Counted from the first letter of the stretch, positions 1-9,044 are shown. The stretch is DNA of 64,000 nt from Microbacterium sp. LWH13-1.2 (GCF_038397735.1 NZ_CP151635.1:2480001-2544000), one strand, 5' to 3'. The notes: generated by a model from the letters alone, not told the origin. Made by a program: numbers and translations.

Positions 1-1280
1 CGTTGGTGCACGGTGAAGACCCGGTCGGTGGTGGTGATGCCGATGATCCTGCCCTCATCCATCAGCACCCGTTGGATGGTCCCGGCGCAGGCGACGTGCG
101 CGGCGACCGAGACGGGCACGTGGGCACCGGATCCGGGGATCGTCGCCCAGCCGTTGTTGCCGCCCGCTCCGCCCGTTCCGGACGCAGCGTTCCCGAAGGC
201 CGCACCGGCTGCGTGCGAGCCGTGAGCGGCGAGGTCTTTCGCGTCGACGGTCACGACGAGCACCGGTGACGACCCACCAAGGGTGGGCATGTCCCTGTGA
301 CGGGCCGCGATCGCGAACACCATCGCCAGAGCGTCGTGGCGTTTCTGCGACGCGGTGCGATCATCGAGCACGCACCGCGGATCCGAGTTGAACGGATCCG
401 GATCCGCATCCGCGTCCGCATCGACACCCGCACCCCCACGGGCACCCGTGCCCGCACCCGCACCCGCACCCGCGTCGGCATCGTCGCCGTCGCCGTCGCC
501 GTCGCTGGGGGCGAAGTGGACTCCGGGCATGGGCGGGCCGTCACCCTTGGGGTTGAGGATCGCGTCCATGATCAGCTGCAGTTGTGCCGCGACGTCCGGG
601 GTCAGATATCCCCGGATCGCGTGCACACCGTCCTGGAGACGCCCGATCGTGATCCCTCGCCGACGGCGGGAGTCCTCATCTTTCGGTTCCTCCCCGTCCG
701 GGTCGAACATCGACGCGAGATCCTCCGCAAGAGCCTTCAAATCCTGCGCCGTCGGCGCCGGACCCGGCGCGTCCCCCTCGACGCCCGTGTCGACCCCGTG
801 CCCGCGCGCGCACCCCGCCAGCGCGACATCCGCCGCCAGGCGTTGATCCACGCTGAGACGATCCCACACCTTCTCGATCGGGCCCGTCGCCGCGAGGAAC
901 CCCGCCACCCCGACCACCCCGTCCAACAGCGCGAGCCGCAACTCCGACCACCGGGCCGGCATCCGCTCCCCCGCCAGACTCACCGGCCGTCGCACCAGAT
1001 CGACGACCGTGTCGACCCGCGATGCACCCCGCACATCCACCCGCACCGTCCGCTGCAACAACTCATTCACACCCCGACACCCCACCGAGTGCGGAAAGTC
1101 ACCCGCGTCTCCCGTCGCGATCGTCTCGACGATCACCGCCTCCGCACGCCGGAAGACAGCCCCGGCACCCTGCAACACGGTGACCCGATCCGCGTCCGAC
1201 AGCCCGGCGAGCGCGTCGTCGGACAGCACCGTGTCGAGGTCGGCGATGACCCGATCCAGAAGCTTCACCGTGCTGTTCAT
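1..1280 (-). CDS. DUF222/HNH endonuclease family protein, C-terminus beyond window
   Basis: The reading frame opens at an ATG at 1278-1280 and stays open to the left edge, giving about 426 visible residues. The N-terminus (MNSTVKLLDRVIADLDTV) and the helical region with GVNELLQRTVR and ARWSELRLALLDGVV are typical of the DUF222 domain that precedes an HNH nuclease in many Microbacteriaceae proteins. The visible part ends at an RIIGITTTDRVFTVHQ-like stretch, so the expected HNH motif would lie outside the window and I could not check it. Residues about 255-295 form a low-complexity Asp/Ala/Gly linker. These proteins often occur in many copies per actinobacterial genome; a nuclease role is inferred from the family. 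Confidence 0.8.
   Translation of the reverse strand, partial: MNSTVKLLDRVIADLDTVLSDDALAGLSDADRVTVLQGAGAVFRRAEAVIVETIATGDAGDFPHSVGCRGVNELLQRTVRVDVRGASRVDTVVDLVRRPVSLAGERMPARWSELRLALLDGVVGVAGFLAATGPIEKVWDRLSVDQRLAADVALAGCARGHGVDTGVEGDAPGPAPTAQDLKALAEDLASMFDPDGEEPKDEDSRRRRGITIGRLQDGVHAIRGYLTPDVAAQLQLIMDAILNPKGDGPPMPGVHFAPSDGDGDGDDADAGAGAGAGTGARGGAGVDADADADPDPFNSDPRCVLDDRTASQKRHDALAMVFAIAARHRDMPTLGGSSPVLVVTVDAKDLAAHGSHAAGAAFGNAASGTGGAGGNNGWATIPGSGAHVPVSVAAHVACAGTIQRVLMDEGRIIGITTTDRVFTVHQ
393..508. repeat. Low-complexity triplet-like repeat inside the DUF222 gene
   Basis: Short units of the type GCATCC/GCACCC/GTCGCC are repeated in tandem and encode an acidic Asp-Ala/Gly-Ala linker. All units are multiples of three, so the frame is kept. 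The tract is prone to length variation by slippage. Confidence 0.6.
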
Positions 1281-1599
1281 ACCACTGAGTCAACCCGCAA
1301 CCACCGACATTCACGACCCGAAACCACCCCGAATTACCCCAGATCAGAGGCGTATTCCAATCTCCCAGAATGCCGCTGGTGAGGCGGGATCTGGGAGCGC
1401 CGGGACGACAGGAGACCGGCAGGCCTCACGGCTCCGAGCGCGTCGGCAAGACACGGATGGGAACGGGAGCGAGAGCGTCGGCACGATAGGAGGATGAAAC
1501 CGAGCAAGACCCGCGGGCGGGTTCGGCAATCCCGATGGGCGGGTCCGACAGGGGCGGAACCGGTGAGCAGGACGGGAGTAGGCGGGCAGGGTCGAGAGC
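1281..1599. other. Intergenic stretch of about 320 bp without a recognisable gene
   Basis: This stretch lies between the 5' end of the DUF222 gene and the 3' end of the GNAT gene. The short open frames here (for example 1344-1529 on the minus strand) have Arg/Ser/Pro-rich composition typical of shadow frames in GC-rich DNA. I see no hairpin terminator or clear promoter. Confidence 0.5.
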
Positions 1600-2058
1600 T
1601 CAGCCTCGCACCGACTCCGCCTTCAGGAACACGTCGACCGTATCCTCGCTCTCGAGCACGAAGCCGTGCCTCTCATACAACCGACGTGCCGGACTCCCCT
1701 GCAGCACGTTGAGGCGGAACGGCTGCCCAGCCGCACCACGCTCCATCAGGACGCGAGCGAGCACCGCAGAGCCCAGCCCACGCCCTTGCGAACCCGGCGC
1801 GAGGTAGAAGTGCTCGATCCACCCGGCATCGGGCTCGCCACGGACCGCGATGAGACCGACATCCTCTCCGTCCACGACGATCACGTGCGTGTTCTCCGGA
1901 GCGAACGCATCGAGGAACCGCTGGCGCACGCGCACGGGGTCGTACCGGCCCAGGCGCTCCAGATCGGGGCGCATGACGACCGCCCGCAGCTCCGCCATCC
2001 ACGGAGCATCCGACGGACTGCTCGCTCGAAGACTCCACCCGACTGACACAGCATCCAT
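1600..2058 (-). CDS. GNAT family N-acetyltransferase
   Basis: This 152-residue protein has the size and order of a single GNAT domain. The acetyl-CoA pyrophosphate-binding loop is seen as GSQGRGLGSAVL near residue 90, preceded by the strand IEHFYLAP and followed by LYERHGFVLE, the usual last helix and strand. The substrate cannot be read from sequence; small-molecule amines, amino acids or protein N-termini are all possible. The ATG at 2056-2058 gives a complete domain. It is followed after about 60 bp by the EamA gene on the same strand upstream, so the two could be co-transcribed, although the EamA gene has its own leader. Confidence 0.85.
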   Translation of the reverse strand: MDAVSVGWSLRASSPSDAPWMAELRAVVMRPDLERLGRYDPVRVRQRFLDAFAPENTHVIVVDGEDVGLIAVRGEPDAGWIEHFYLAPGSQGRGLGSAVLARVLMERGAAGQPFRLNVLQGSPARRLYERHGFVLESEDTVDVFLKAESVRG

Positions 2059-2118
2059 ACAATCACCCGATTCGCCTGCCGCACTCCACCTGCGTCCGAC
2101 CCCGGGCGATGCGAGTCC

Positions 2119-2985
2119 CTACAGCGCGAGCAGCACGATCCCGGCGGCGACGACGGCGGAGGCGGCGATCCGCCACCCCGGCCTGCTCTCCTTCAGCGCG
2201 AAGACGCCGAACAGAGAGACCAGCACGACGCTGACCTCGCGCAGCGGGGCGACGAGGGCGACGGGCGCGATCTGGATGGCCGTGAGCACCAGGATGTATG
2301 ACAGCGGCGACAGGATGCTGAACGCCACGATGCGTCGCCATTGCGTGCGGCCGAGCGTGCGGACGGCTTCCCACCGCCCGCGCACGCCGATCGAGTAGAA
2401 CGGGATCTCGAGCAGCATCGTGCCGACCATGAACGCGACGGGCGACAGGTTCCAGGTGCGCACGGCGTTCGCATCCCAGATCGTGTAGACCGCGATCGCG
2501 ACGCCGGTGAGGAGGCCGAACAGGAGCCCGGGGTCGACGACTCGTCGTGAGCGGGACGAGCGTCCGCGGTCGACGAGCCCGATCGCGACCACTCCGAGGA
2601 TGATCGCAGCGACCCCGATGAGAGCGAGGGCGGACGGGCGCTCCCCGAGCAGCAGGACGGCGACGATGACCGACAGGAACGGCCCTGTGCCCCTCGCGGT
2701 CGCGTAGACGGTGGACAGGTTGCCCTCGCGGTATCCGCGCTGCAGGACCGCCATGTAGACCACATGGAGCACGGCGGACACCCCGACGCCCAGCAGGAAG
2801 CCACACAGGTCGTCGGTACCGAGCCCGCCGGTGAACGGGATGACCCCGATCCACACGACAGTGCCCCCGACGGCGCCCCACCACAGGAACGGCATGCCAG
2901 CCTTGCTCACCCCGTGCGCGATGACGTTCCACGCAGCGTGGGTGACCGCGGCGGCGAAGACGAGAGCGAAGGCGAGAGCGGACAT
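2119..2985 (-). CDS. EamA/DMT-family transporter under a ykkC-type riboswitch
   Basis: This 288-residue integral membrane protein contains two EamA halves of about 140 residues each, together about ten hydrophobic helices, as in drug/metabolite transporters. The N-terminal helix begins MSALAFALVFAAAVTHAAWN and the second half ends in SAVVAAGIVLLAL. Members export or import amino acids, nucleosides or small amines. The leader (3021-3120) resembles a guanidine-I riboswitch, so guanidinium or a related cation is a reasonable candidate substrate. That is inference: the known guanidinium exporters under this RNA are SMR proteins, not EamA. The start at 2985 has GGAAGGG six bases upstream. The downstream GNAT gene may be co-transcribed. 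Confidence 0.85.
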   Translation of the reverse strand: MSALAFALVFAAAVTHAAWNVIAHGVSKAGMPFLWWGAVGGTVVWIGVIPFTGGLGTDDLCGFLLGVGVSAVLHVVYMAVLQRGYREGNLSTVYATARGTGPFLSVIVAVLLLGERPSALALIGVAAIILGVVAIGLVDRGRSSRSRRVVDPGLLFGLLTGVAIAVYTIWDANAVRTWNLSPVAFMVGTMLLEIPFYSIGVRGRWEAVRTLGRTQWRRIVAFSILSPLSYILVLTAIQIAPVALVAPLREVSVVLVSLFGVFALKESRPGWRIAASAVVAAGIVLLAL

Positions 2986-3020
2986 GTGAGACCCTTCCGC
3001 CCGTCGCGAGGCGCGACGAA

Positions 3021-3120
3021 CAGGGTCCTCCGGGCTTTTGTCCTGTCAGATGACGGCGCCCCTGCGGAGGGACACCGTGGCGCCGCTCGGACCAGACGGG
3101 ACGAACCCCGGAACCCTAGG
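3021..3120 (-). promoter_or_regulatory. ykkC / guanidine-I-type riboswitch in the EamA leader
   Basis: Read on the minus strand, the leader contains in order the conserved blocks CCTAGGGTTCCGGGG, CTGGTCCGAG, a GGCGCC...GGCGCC stem, and ACAAAAGCCCGGAGG. These match what I recall of the ykkC/guanidine-I consensus (CUAGGGUUCCG, GGUCCGAGAG, AAAAGCCCGGGAGA) in order and spacing. The usual ACACGG block is replaced by TGACAGGA, so the ligand subclass (guanidine, or the ppGpp/PRPP variants on the same scaffold) is not settled. The element ends about 35 bases before the EamA start codon. A covariance-model search would be decisive. Confidence 0.82.
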
Positions 3121-3122
3121 CG

Positions 3123-3151
3123 CTATCGGCACTCACGGTACCCGCCGATAG
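3123..3151. other. Hairpin upstream of the riboswitch
   Basis: Eight-base arms CTATCGGC (3123-3130) and GCCGATAG (3144-3151) are perfectly complementary with a 13-base loop. The hairpin lies between the end of the large surface-protein gene and the riboswitch. It could be a second terminator for the former or a 5' part of the latter's leader. Confidence 0.45.
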
Positions 3152-3215
3152 TGACCGGGAGGTGAACAGCGCACATGAACAGCACGCGAGCCCGCACGAG
3201 ATGCCGGATGAGCGC

Positions 3216-3252
3216 TGAGGCGCCCGATACGGGATCCGTGCCGGGCGCCTCA
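3216..3252 (-). terminator. Hairpin terminator of the surface-protein gene
   Basis: Eleven-base perfect arms TGAGGCGCCCG (3216-3226) and CGGGCGCCTCA (3242-3252) enclose a 15-base loop, starting nine bases after the stop codon at 3262. There is no U-tract, as is common for actinobacterial hairpin terminators. Confidence 0.7.
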
Positions 3253-3261
3253 CTTCGACTC

Positions 3262-6200
3262 TCAGCTCGTCGGGGCTGCGTTCTCCCGGCGACGCACGCG
3301 GGAGAACAGCAGCACGAGCGCACCGATCGCGAGCAGCGCGAGCGCCCAGCCCAACCCGGTGATGACGCCGCCGGTCGTCGCGAGGACGTCGAGATCGACC
3401 GTCGTGGTCGCGGCGGCCGAGACGATGATCGTGCCCGCGGCACCGCTCACCGTCGCGACGTTCACGACCCGACCGTTCGCGACATCGCCCGTCGTCAGCG
3501 TGTAGCCGATCGGGCCGCAGGCGGCGGTGTCACCCGGTGCGAGGTCGGGCACGTCGCACGCGAGCACCCCTCCGAGCTTCGGGTCGTCGATCGCGATGGC
3601 CGTCAGCGTGCGCGCTCCGGTGTTCGTCACGGTGAAGCGGAACTGCACCGTGTCGCCGGCATCCACCTTGCCGTTGCCGTTCACGTCGGCGTACTCGCCT
3701 CCGGTCTTCGCGAGCGCGATCGCCGGCTGCGCCTCGAGAGGCGTGATCACGGTGTCATCCACGGTCGGCGGCACCGTGCCGGTTCCTGTTCCCGTCGCCG
3801 TGGCGGTGTTGACGATCTGCCCCGCGTCGATCTCGGCCTGGGTGATCACTGCGGCAGGGCCCGTGCACAGTGCCGATTCGCCGGGGGCGAGGTCGGTCGG
3901 GTCGCAGACGACGACGCCGTCCAGGCGCGGGTCAGACACCGAGACGCCGGAGAGCGTCGTCGTTCCCGTGTTGGTGACGGTGAACGTGTAGGCGATGGTG
4001 TCGCCGGCATCCGTCCGTCCGTTGCCGTTCGCGTCGACGACGGCCGCAGCCGACTTCAGCAGCGTGAGCGCATCGGTGCCGACCACGGTCACATCCGCGT
4101 CATCCGTGCCCTCGGCACTGCCGGCGACCGACTGACCGGTCACCGTCGCGGTGTTGCGCACGATGCCGGCGTCGATGTCAGCCTGCGTGAGCACGTACTC
4201 GACGGGTCCGCAGTCGACGTCGTCCGCCGGAACGAGTGCGAGACCGTCGAGCGCGGGGCAGTCCACGACGCCGCCGAGCAGCGCATCATCGAGGACGATG
4301 TCGGTCAGGACGGTCGTGCCGGTGTTGCTGATCCGGAACGAGTAGGCGATCGTGTCGCCGGCCCCGATCATGCCGTCGTCGTTCGCGTCGACCGGCTCGC
4401 CAGGAGTCTTCGTCAGCGAGATGCCGGGAGTGCCCGCGAACAGGACCTCTGCGGACGCCTCGTCACTCACGGCGCCCAGCGGTCCGGTGCCGGTCGCGGT
4501 GGCCGTGTTCGGACGGCTGCCGCGCTCGATGTCCGCCTGCGTGAGCGTGTAGGTGAACGGCCCGCAGTCGCTGGAGGCGCCGACGCCGAGCACGTCGATC
4601 GTGCACAGCACTCCGGCTCCGAGCAGCGGATCGGTGATCTCCACGTCGCTCAGGGTCGTGTTGCCCGTGTTGCTCGTCGTGAAGGTGTACTGGACCGTGT
4701 CACCGGCGCCGATGAACCCGTCGCCGTTCGCGTCCTGCACCAGACCGACGTTCTTCTGCAGGTCGATGCCGGCGGTCTGATCGATGTCGGCGGAGGCGGA
4801 TGCCGTGTCCGACACCGTTCCGACCGGGGCATCGGCCGTGACCGATGCGGTGTTGCGCACGATCCCCGCATCGATGTCGTCCTGAGTCAGCGTGTAGTCG
4901 ACCGGCGCGCAGGTCACGGATGCTCCCGGAGCCAGCGAAGCCCCCGCGAGCGCCGCGCACACGACCGGTCCGCCCAGCATCGGGTCGGTGATCTGCGCGT
5001 TCGTCAGGGTCGTGGTGCCGGTGTTCGTGACGGTGAACGTGTAGGCGATGGTGTCGCCGGACGTCACCTGCGCACCGCCGTCGACATCGATCACCGTGCT
5101 CGGCGACTTCGTCAGCACGATGCTGTTCACTGCGGGAACAGTCACATCGGCCTCCGCGCCGTCGGTCGCCACACCCAGAGCGGACTGAGCGGTGACGGAC
5201 GCCTCGTTGTGCACGGTGCCCTCATCGATGTCCTGCTGCGTGAGCACGTAGACCACCGGCGCGCAGGTCACCGAGGCACCCGGTGCGAGAGGTGCGCCGA
5301 ATGCCGCACAGGCCACCGCTCCTCCGAGCAGCGGATCGGTGATCGCCGCACTCGTGAGCGTGACGGTGCCGGTGTTGCGCACCGTGAACGTGTAGGCGAC
5401 GGTGTCGCCGACGTCTGTGCGTCCGTTCCCGTTCGCGTCGACCGGGGCGCCTGCCGTCTTCACGAGCTCGACCTGCGGGGTGCCCGACACGGGGACCTCG
5501 ACCGTCGAGGTGTTGTCCGACGGATCGGGGTCGGGCGTCGTCGACGTCACGGTCGCGGTGTTCGACAGCGTCGCGCTCGTGATCGCCGGATCGACCGTGC
5601 CGCTGACCGTCGCGGTGAAGGTGGCGCCGACGGCGAGGGTGCCGACCGCGCAGTCGAGCTGCGCCCCGGTGATCGCGCAGCCGGCGGTGGACGTCGTCGG
5701 GTTCAGCAGACCGGCCGGCAGGGAGTCCGAGATCGCGACCGCGGAAGCCGGGCTGGGTCCGCTGTTCGTCACGACGATCGTGTACGTGATCGGCCCGTTC
5801 ACCGGTGCCGGGTTCGCCGAGCTCGTCTTGACGATCGACAGGTCGGCAGACGGCGTCACGACGACCGTCGAGGTGCCTGTGTTGTCGGAGGGATCGGGAT
5901 CGGGCGTCGGCGAGGTCGCCGTCGCGTTGTTGGTCAGCGTGCCGACCACGGTCGCGGTGGCCGTCACGGTCAGAGTCGCCGATTCTCCGGGGAGCAGAGT
6001 GCCGACGGTCCACTGGTGGTCGGCGGGCGACCAGGCGCCCGCGCTCGGCGTGGCCGAGGTGACCTCGAGCCCGGCCGGCGCGACCTCGGTCACGACGATG
6101 CCTGCCGCGGCGGACGGCCCGTCGTTGCGCACCGTGATCACGAAGCTCGCCACTCCTCCGAGCGGGATGCTCGGAGTCGACGTCGTCTTCACGACGCTGA

Positions 6201-8805
6201 CGTCTGCGCTCGGGGTGAGCGCGACGTCGACGCCGGAGGTGTTGTTCGCCGGGACCGGGTCGGGGGTCGCCGAGGTGGTGGTGGCCGTGTTGCGGATCGT
6301 GCCGGAAGCGGTCGCCGCCCACGTGCCGGCGATGTTCACCGTGGTGGACGCGCCGGGTGCGAGGTCGCCCACGGCGCAGTTCACCGTGCCGCCCCCGATG
6401 GTGCACCCCGGACTGATCGACTCGACGGTGAAACCTGCAGGGAGCGTGTCGGTGATCGTCACCGCACGCGCGACGGACGGGCCGTTGTTCGCGACCTCGA
6501 TCGAGTACGAGAAACCGCTGCCCGGCGTGCCTGTGGCCGGCGCGGTCTTCGCGATGCTGAGGTCGGCGCTCTGCACGATCTCGACCTCTGCGGAGGCGGA
6601 GTTGTTCGTGGTGTCGACGTCTTCTGCCGGCGATGCGACAGAGGCGGTGTTGATGGTGCTGCCCGCCGGGGCGTCGGCCGCGACCACGGTCGACACGACG
6701 ACGATGGCGGTGGCCTGATCGGCGAGGTCCGCCCAGGTGCAGCGAACCGTGGTGTCGGTGAACGAGCAGTCGGCCCCGGCCGGGGTAGCGACCCCCGTCA
6801 CGGTGAAGCCGGAAGGCACGGTGTCCTCGAGCACCGCGTTGACGGCATCCGAGTCGCCGTTGTTGGTCACAGTGATCGTGAAGTCGACCGCACCTCCGGC
6901 TGCGACCTGCGTCACCGACGGTGTCTTCGTCACCGCGAGATCGGCGATGATGTCGGGCTGGAAGCTGGTGGAGTCGACGTTGTTCGTCGGGTCGGAGTCG
7001 GGGGTGCTGCTCGTGACGCTCGCCGAGTTCTGCACGACAGCGGCAGCAGGGCTGATCGAGACGACGATCGTCGTGTTGACCGCGGCGCCCGGCGCGAGTG
7101 TGCCGATGCTGCACTCGACGACGCCGAGATCGACGGCGCACTCGCCCTGATCCGACACGACGCTCACGAAGGTGGTCTCGGGGTCGAGCGGATCTGTGAG
7201 CCGCACGTCACGGGCCTCTGAGGGGCCGTCATTGCGGGTGGTGAGCGTGTAGGTGACGTTCTGCCCTGCGACGGGAACCGCCGGAGCGAAGGTCTTGGTC
7301 ACCGAGACATCGCTGATCGCGGTCAGGGTGCCCGACGCGGTCGCGGTGTTGTTGCCGGGGTCGACGTCGAATCGCGACCCCGACACCGACGCGGTGTTCG
7401 TGAGTGCTGCTCCCGGCTCGAACGAGGGCGAGACCGTGCCGGTCACACTGATCGTCGCGCTGGCCCCGACCGCGAGGTCGGGTAGGGAACAGGTGATCGT
7501 GCCGCCGACGGTGCAGGATCCGCCGCTCGGTGTGGCCTGGACAGCCGTGAAGCCGGCAGGGACGGCATCCGTCACCGTGACCCCCGTGCCGGTCTGGGGT
7601 CCGTTGTTCGTGACCCCTATCGTGAAGGTCGCAGGCTGCCCGGCGACCAGCGGACTCGTGGCGAGCGTCTTGGTGATCGCGAGGTCCGCCGCCTGGTTCA
7701 CCGGCGTCAGTGCCTCCTGCGTGGTCGATGTGCGGTCGATGTTCGTGACCGGCTCGCGGAAGGCGACCCGCGCCTCGTTGACGATCGTGGTGCCCGCGGC
7801 CTCTGTCCTGACCTTGGCGTCGAACGTGTACGACGTGACCGCGTCGACAGCGATCGAGCCACCGGCCGTGGCGGTTCCGCCGTCGCCGAGGCGCACTCGC
7901 AGCGTGCGGGTGCCGCCCGTGTACTCGCCCCGGTCATCGCCCGTGGCGTCGGTGAGAGCACCGGCCCCTGGGCCGCTCACGATGCGGATCGAGCCGGGCA
8001 CGAAGTCGATGCCGGCGGGCAGGACGTCGGTCGAGACCGACTGGAGAGCGGGGTTCCCGCCGTCGTTGCGGGTGGTGACGGTGTAGCGGAGAGTGTCGCC
8101 GATCTCGGCCGTGCTGCCGCCGCGCGTGAGGTTCGCGACCGACTTCGTCGAGATGAGGCAGGGCCCGGTGCCGAACGCGATGTCGTCGAGCAGGTTGCCG
8201 ACGGACGCGTTGCCGGTCGCGCTGCTGACCGCCTGGAATCCGAAGCGCGTCGTGGTCTGCCCGGCAGGCACGGTGTACGAGCCCGTGTGCGTGCCCCATG
8301 CGGCGGTGCCGTCGGTGAGCGAGCCGCTCACGTTGGCGAGGGTGCTCCCCGGCACGCCGATCACGACACGCATCGTGTCGTTGCCCTCGCGGCCGCGGTG
8401 CTTGAGCGACCAGTACAGCGTCTGCCCTGGCGTCGTGGCGACGTCCTGGTAGAGCGTGCTCGCCTGGGTGGCGTTGAGTTCGGCGAACTGCGACCCCTGA
8501 CCCGCCGGGTAGTTTCGGGGGTTGCCGGGAGAGCGCCACAGCTCGATCTGGTTGTCGGTCGCGGTCGTGAACCAGCCGGGGACGAGTGCCTCGTCGGCGA
8601 TGATCACACCCGACGCGATAACGGGCTGCTCGAAGCTGCCGTTGTCGAGTGACAGCGACCCCGCGCACTGCGTGGGGTTCTGAGCTGCCGACGCCGACGT
8701 GGGCGCCACGGTGTCTGTGACCACCGTGAGTCCGACCGCGATCAGAAGTGCTGCCGTCGCGCCGGCGATGGCGCGACGAATGGACGAGTGAGCGTGTGCA
8801 GACAC
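3262..8805 (-). CDS. Giant cell-wall-anchored DUF11/DUF7507-type repeat protein
   Basis: This 1847-residue secreted protein starts with a signal peptide (about residues 1-40, ending near TSASAAQ). A lectin-like jelly-roll type domain at about 40-215 (LDNGSFEQPV ... GNLLDDIAFG) follows. Seven DUF11-like beta-sandwich repeats begin near residues 218, 372, 499, 620, 747, 867 and 987. Six longer repeats of the DUF7507 type begin near 1108, 1227, 1345, 1460, 1583 and 1695, most with a Dx[DN]x[DN]G loop such as DANGNGRTDVGD. The C-terminus has LATTGG, a hydrophobic helix and an RVRRRE tail, which is a sortase class E-like (LAxTG) sorting signal. The GTG start follows GGGGAAAG. An adhesin or surface stalk is likely; no sortase is nearby. 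Confidence 0.88.
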   Translation of the reverse strand: MSAHAHSSIRRAIAGATAALLIAVGLTVVTDTVAPTSASAAQNPTQCAGSLSLDNGSFEQPVIASGVIIADEALVPGWFTTATDNQIELWRSPGNPRNYPAGQGSQFAELNATQASTLYQDVATTPGQTLYWSLKHRGREGNDTMRVVIGVPGSTLANVSGSLTDGTAAWGTHTGSYTVPAGQTTTRFGFQAVSSATGNASVGNLLDDIAFGTGPCLISTKSVANLTRGGSTAEIGDTLRYTVTTRNDGGNPALQSVSTDVLPAGIDFVPGSIRIVSGPGAGALTDATGDDRGEYTGGTRTLRVRLGDGGTATAGGSIAVDAVTSYTFDAKVRTEAAGTTIVNEARVAFREPVTNIDRTSTTQEALTPVNQAADLAITKTLATSPLVAGQPATFTIGVTNNGPQTGTGVTVTDAVPAGFTAVQATPSGGSCTVGGTITCSLPDLAVGASATISVTGTVSPSFEPGAALTNTASVSGSRFDVDPGNNTATASGTLTAISDVSVTKTFAPAVPVAGQNVTYTLTTRNDGPSEARDVRLTDPLDPETTFVSVVSDQGECAVDLGVVECSIGTLAPGAAVNTTIVVSISPAAAVVQNSASVTSSTPDSDPTNNVDSTSFQPDIIADLAVTKTPSVTQVAAGGAVDFTITVTNNGDSDAVNAVLEDTVPSGFTVTGVATPAGADCSFTDTTVRCTWADLADQATAIVVVSTVVAADAPAGSTINTASVASPAEDVDTTNNSASAEVEIVQSADLSIAKTAPATGTPGSGFSYSIEVANNGPSVARAVTITDTLPAGFTVESISPGCTIGGGTVNCAVGDLAPGASTTVNIAGTWAATASGTIRNTATTTSATPDPVPANNTSGVDVALTPSADVSVVKTTSTPSIPLGGVASFVITVRNDGPSAAAGIVVTEVAPAGLEVTSATPSAGAWSPADHQWTVGTLLPGESATLTVTATATVVGTLTNNATATSPTPDPDPSDNTGTSTVVVTPSADLSIVKTSSANPAPVNGPITYTIVVTNSGPSPASAVAISDSLPAGLLNPTTSTAGCAITGAQLDCAVGTLAVGATFTATVSGTVDPAITSATLSNTATVTSTTPDPDPSDNTSTVEVPVSGTPQVELVKTAGAPVDANGNGRTDVGDTVAYTFTVRNTGTVTLTSAAITDPLLGGAVACAAFGAPLAPGASVTCAPVVYVLTQQDIDEGTVHNEASVTAQSALGVATDGAEADVTVPAVNSIVLTKSPSTVIDVDGGAQVTSGDTIAYTFTVTNTGTTTLTNAQITDPMLGGPVVCAALAGASLAPGASVTCAPVDYTLTQDDIDAGIVRNTASVTADAPVGTVSDTASASADIDQTAGIDLQKNVGLVQDANGDGFIGAGDTVQYTFTTSNTGNTTLSDVEITDPLLGAGVLCTIDVLGVGASSDCGPFTYTLTQADIERGSRPNTATATGTGPLGAVSDEASAEVLFAGTPGISLTKTPGEPVDANDDGMIGAGDTIAYSFRISNTGTTVLTDIVLDDALLGGVVDCPALDGLALVPADDVDCGPVEYVLTQADIDAGIVRNTATVTGQSVAGSAEGTDDADVTVVGTDALTLLKSAAAVVDANGNGRTDAGDTIAYTFTVTNTGTTTLSGVSVSDPRLDGVVVCDPTDLAPGESALCTGPAAVITQAEIDAGQIVNTATATGTGTGTVPPTVDDTVITPLEAQPAIALAKTGGEYADVNGNGKVDAGDTVQFRFTVTNTGARTLTAIAIDDPKLGGVLACDVPDLAPGDTAACGPIGYTLTTGDVANGRVVNVATVSGAAGTIIVSAAATTTVDLDVLATTGGVITGLGWALALLAIGALVLLFSRVRRRENAAPTS

Positions 8806-8914
8806 AGCTTTCCCCTGTTTTCTCCCCCGAGGTCTCCCCGCATCGTTCCGAACGACACACCTCGCGTCTCGACCCTAGCCGCGGGGGCCGCTTGGATTCA
8901 GTCCCGTATCGAAC

Positions 8915-8954
8915 GCCGATATCGGATCGATACCGGTATACCGGTCATATCGGC
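8915..8954. promoter_or_regulatory. 40-bp interrupted dyad in the divergent promoter region
   Basis: Arms GCCGATAT (8915-8922) and ATATCGGC (8947-8954) are perfect inverted repeats concentric with the inner palindrome ATACCGGTAT (8930-8939), centred at 8934.5. A second palindrome, CCGGTATACCGG (8933-8944), overlaps it. The site lies between the surface-protein start and the aminopeptidase start, so it could control either. The binding protein is unknown. Confidence 0.5.
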
Positions 8955-9044
8955 TGGAGGAGCGGCTGCCCGCGACGAGCCGGCCGCGATCGACCACCGA
9001 CCGAGCCGATTACGATCGAAGGATCCCCTTCAGGAAGGTCGCTC

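Noticed and set aside
1344..1529. A 61-codon frame in the gap after the DUF222 gene
   Set aside because: Composition is that of a shadow frame, and there is no ribosome-binding site or relative.
3500..5500. The DANGNG-type loops of the surface protein as dockerin or EF-hand domains
   Set aside because: The loops lie at a constant position within DUF7507-type repeats and lack the paired helices of dockerins.
3175..7221. A very long plus-strand frame of more than 1300 codons opposite the surface-protein gene
   Set aside because: Its product is Arg/Gly/Asp-rich without any domain and it mirrors the regular codon pattern of the real repeat gene, so it is a shadow frame in GC-rich DNA.
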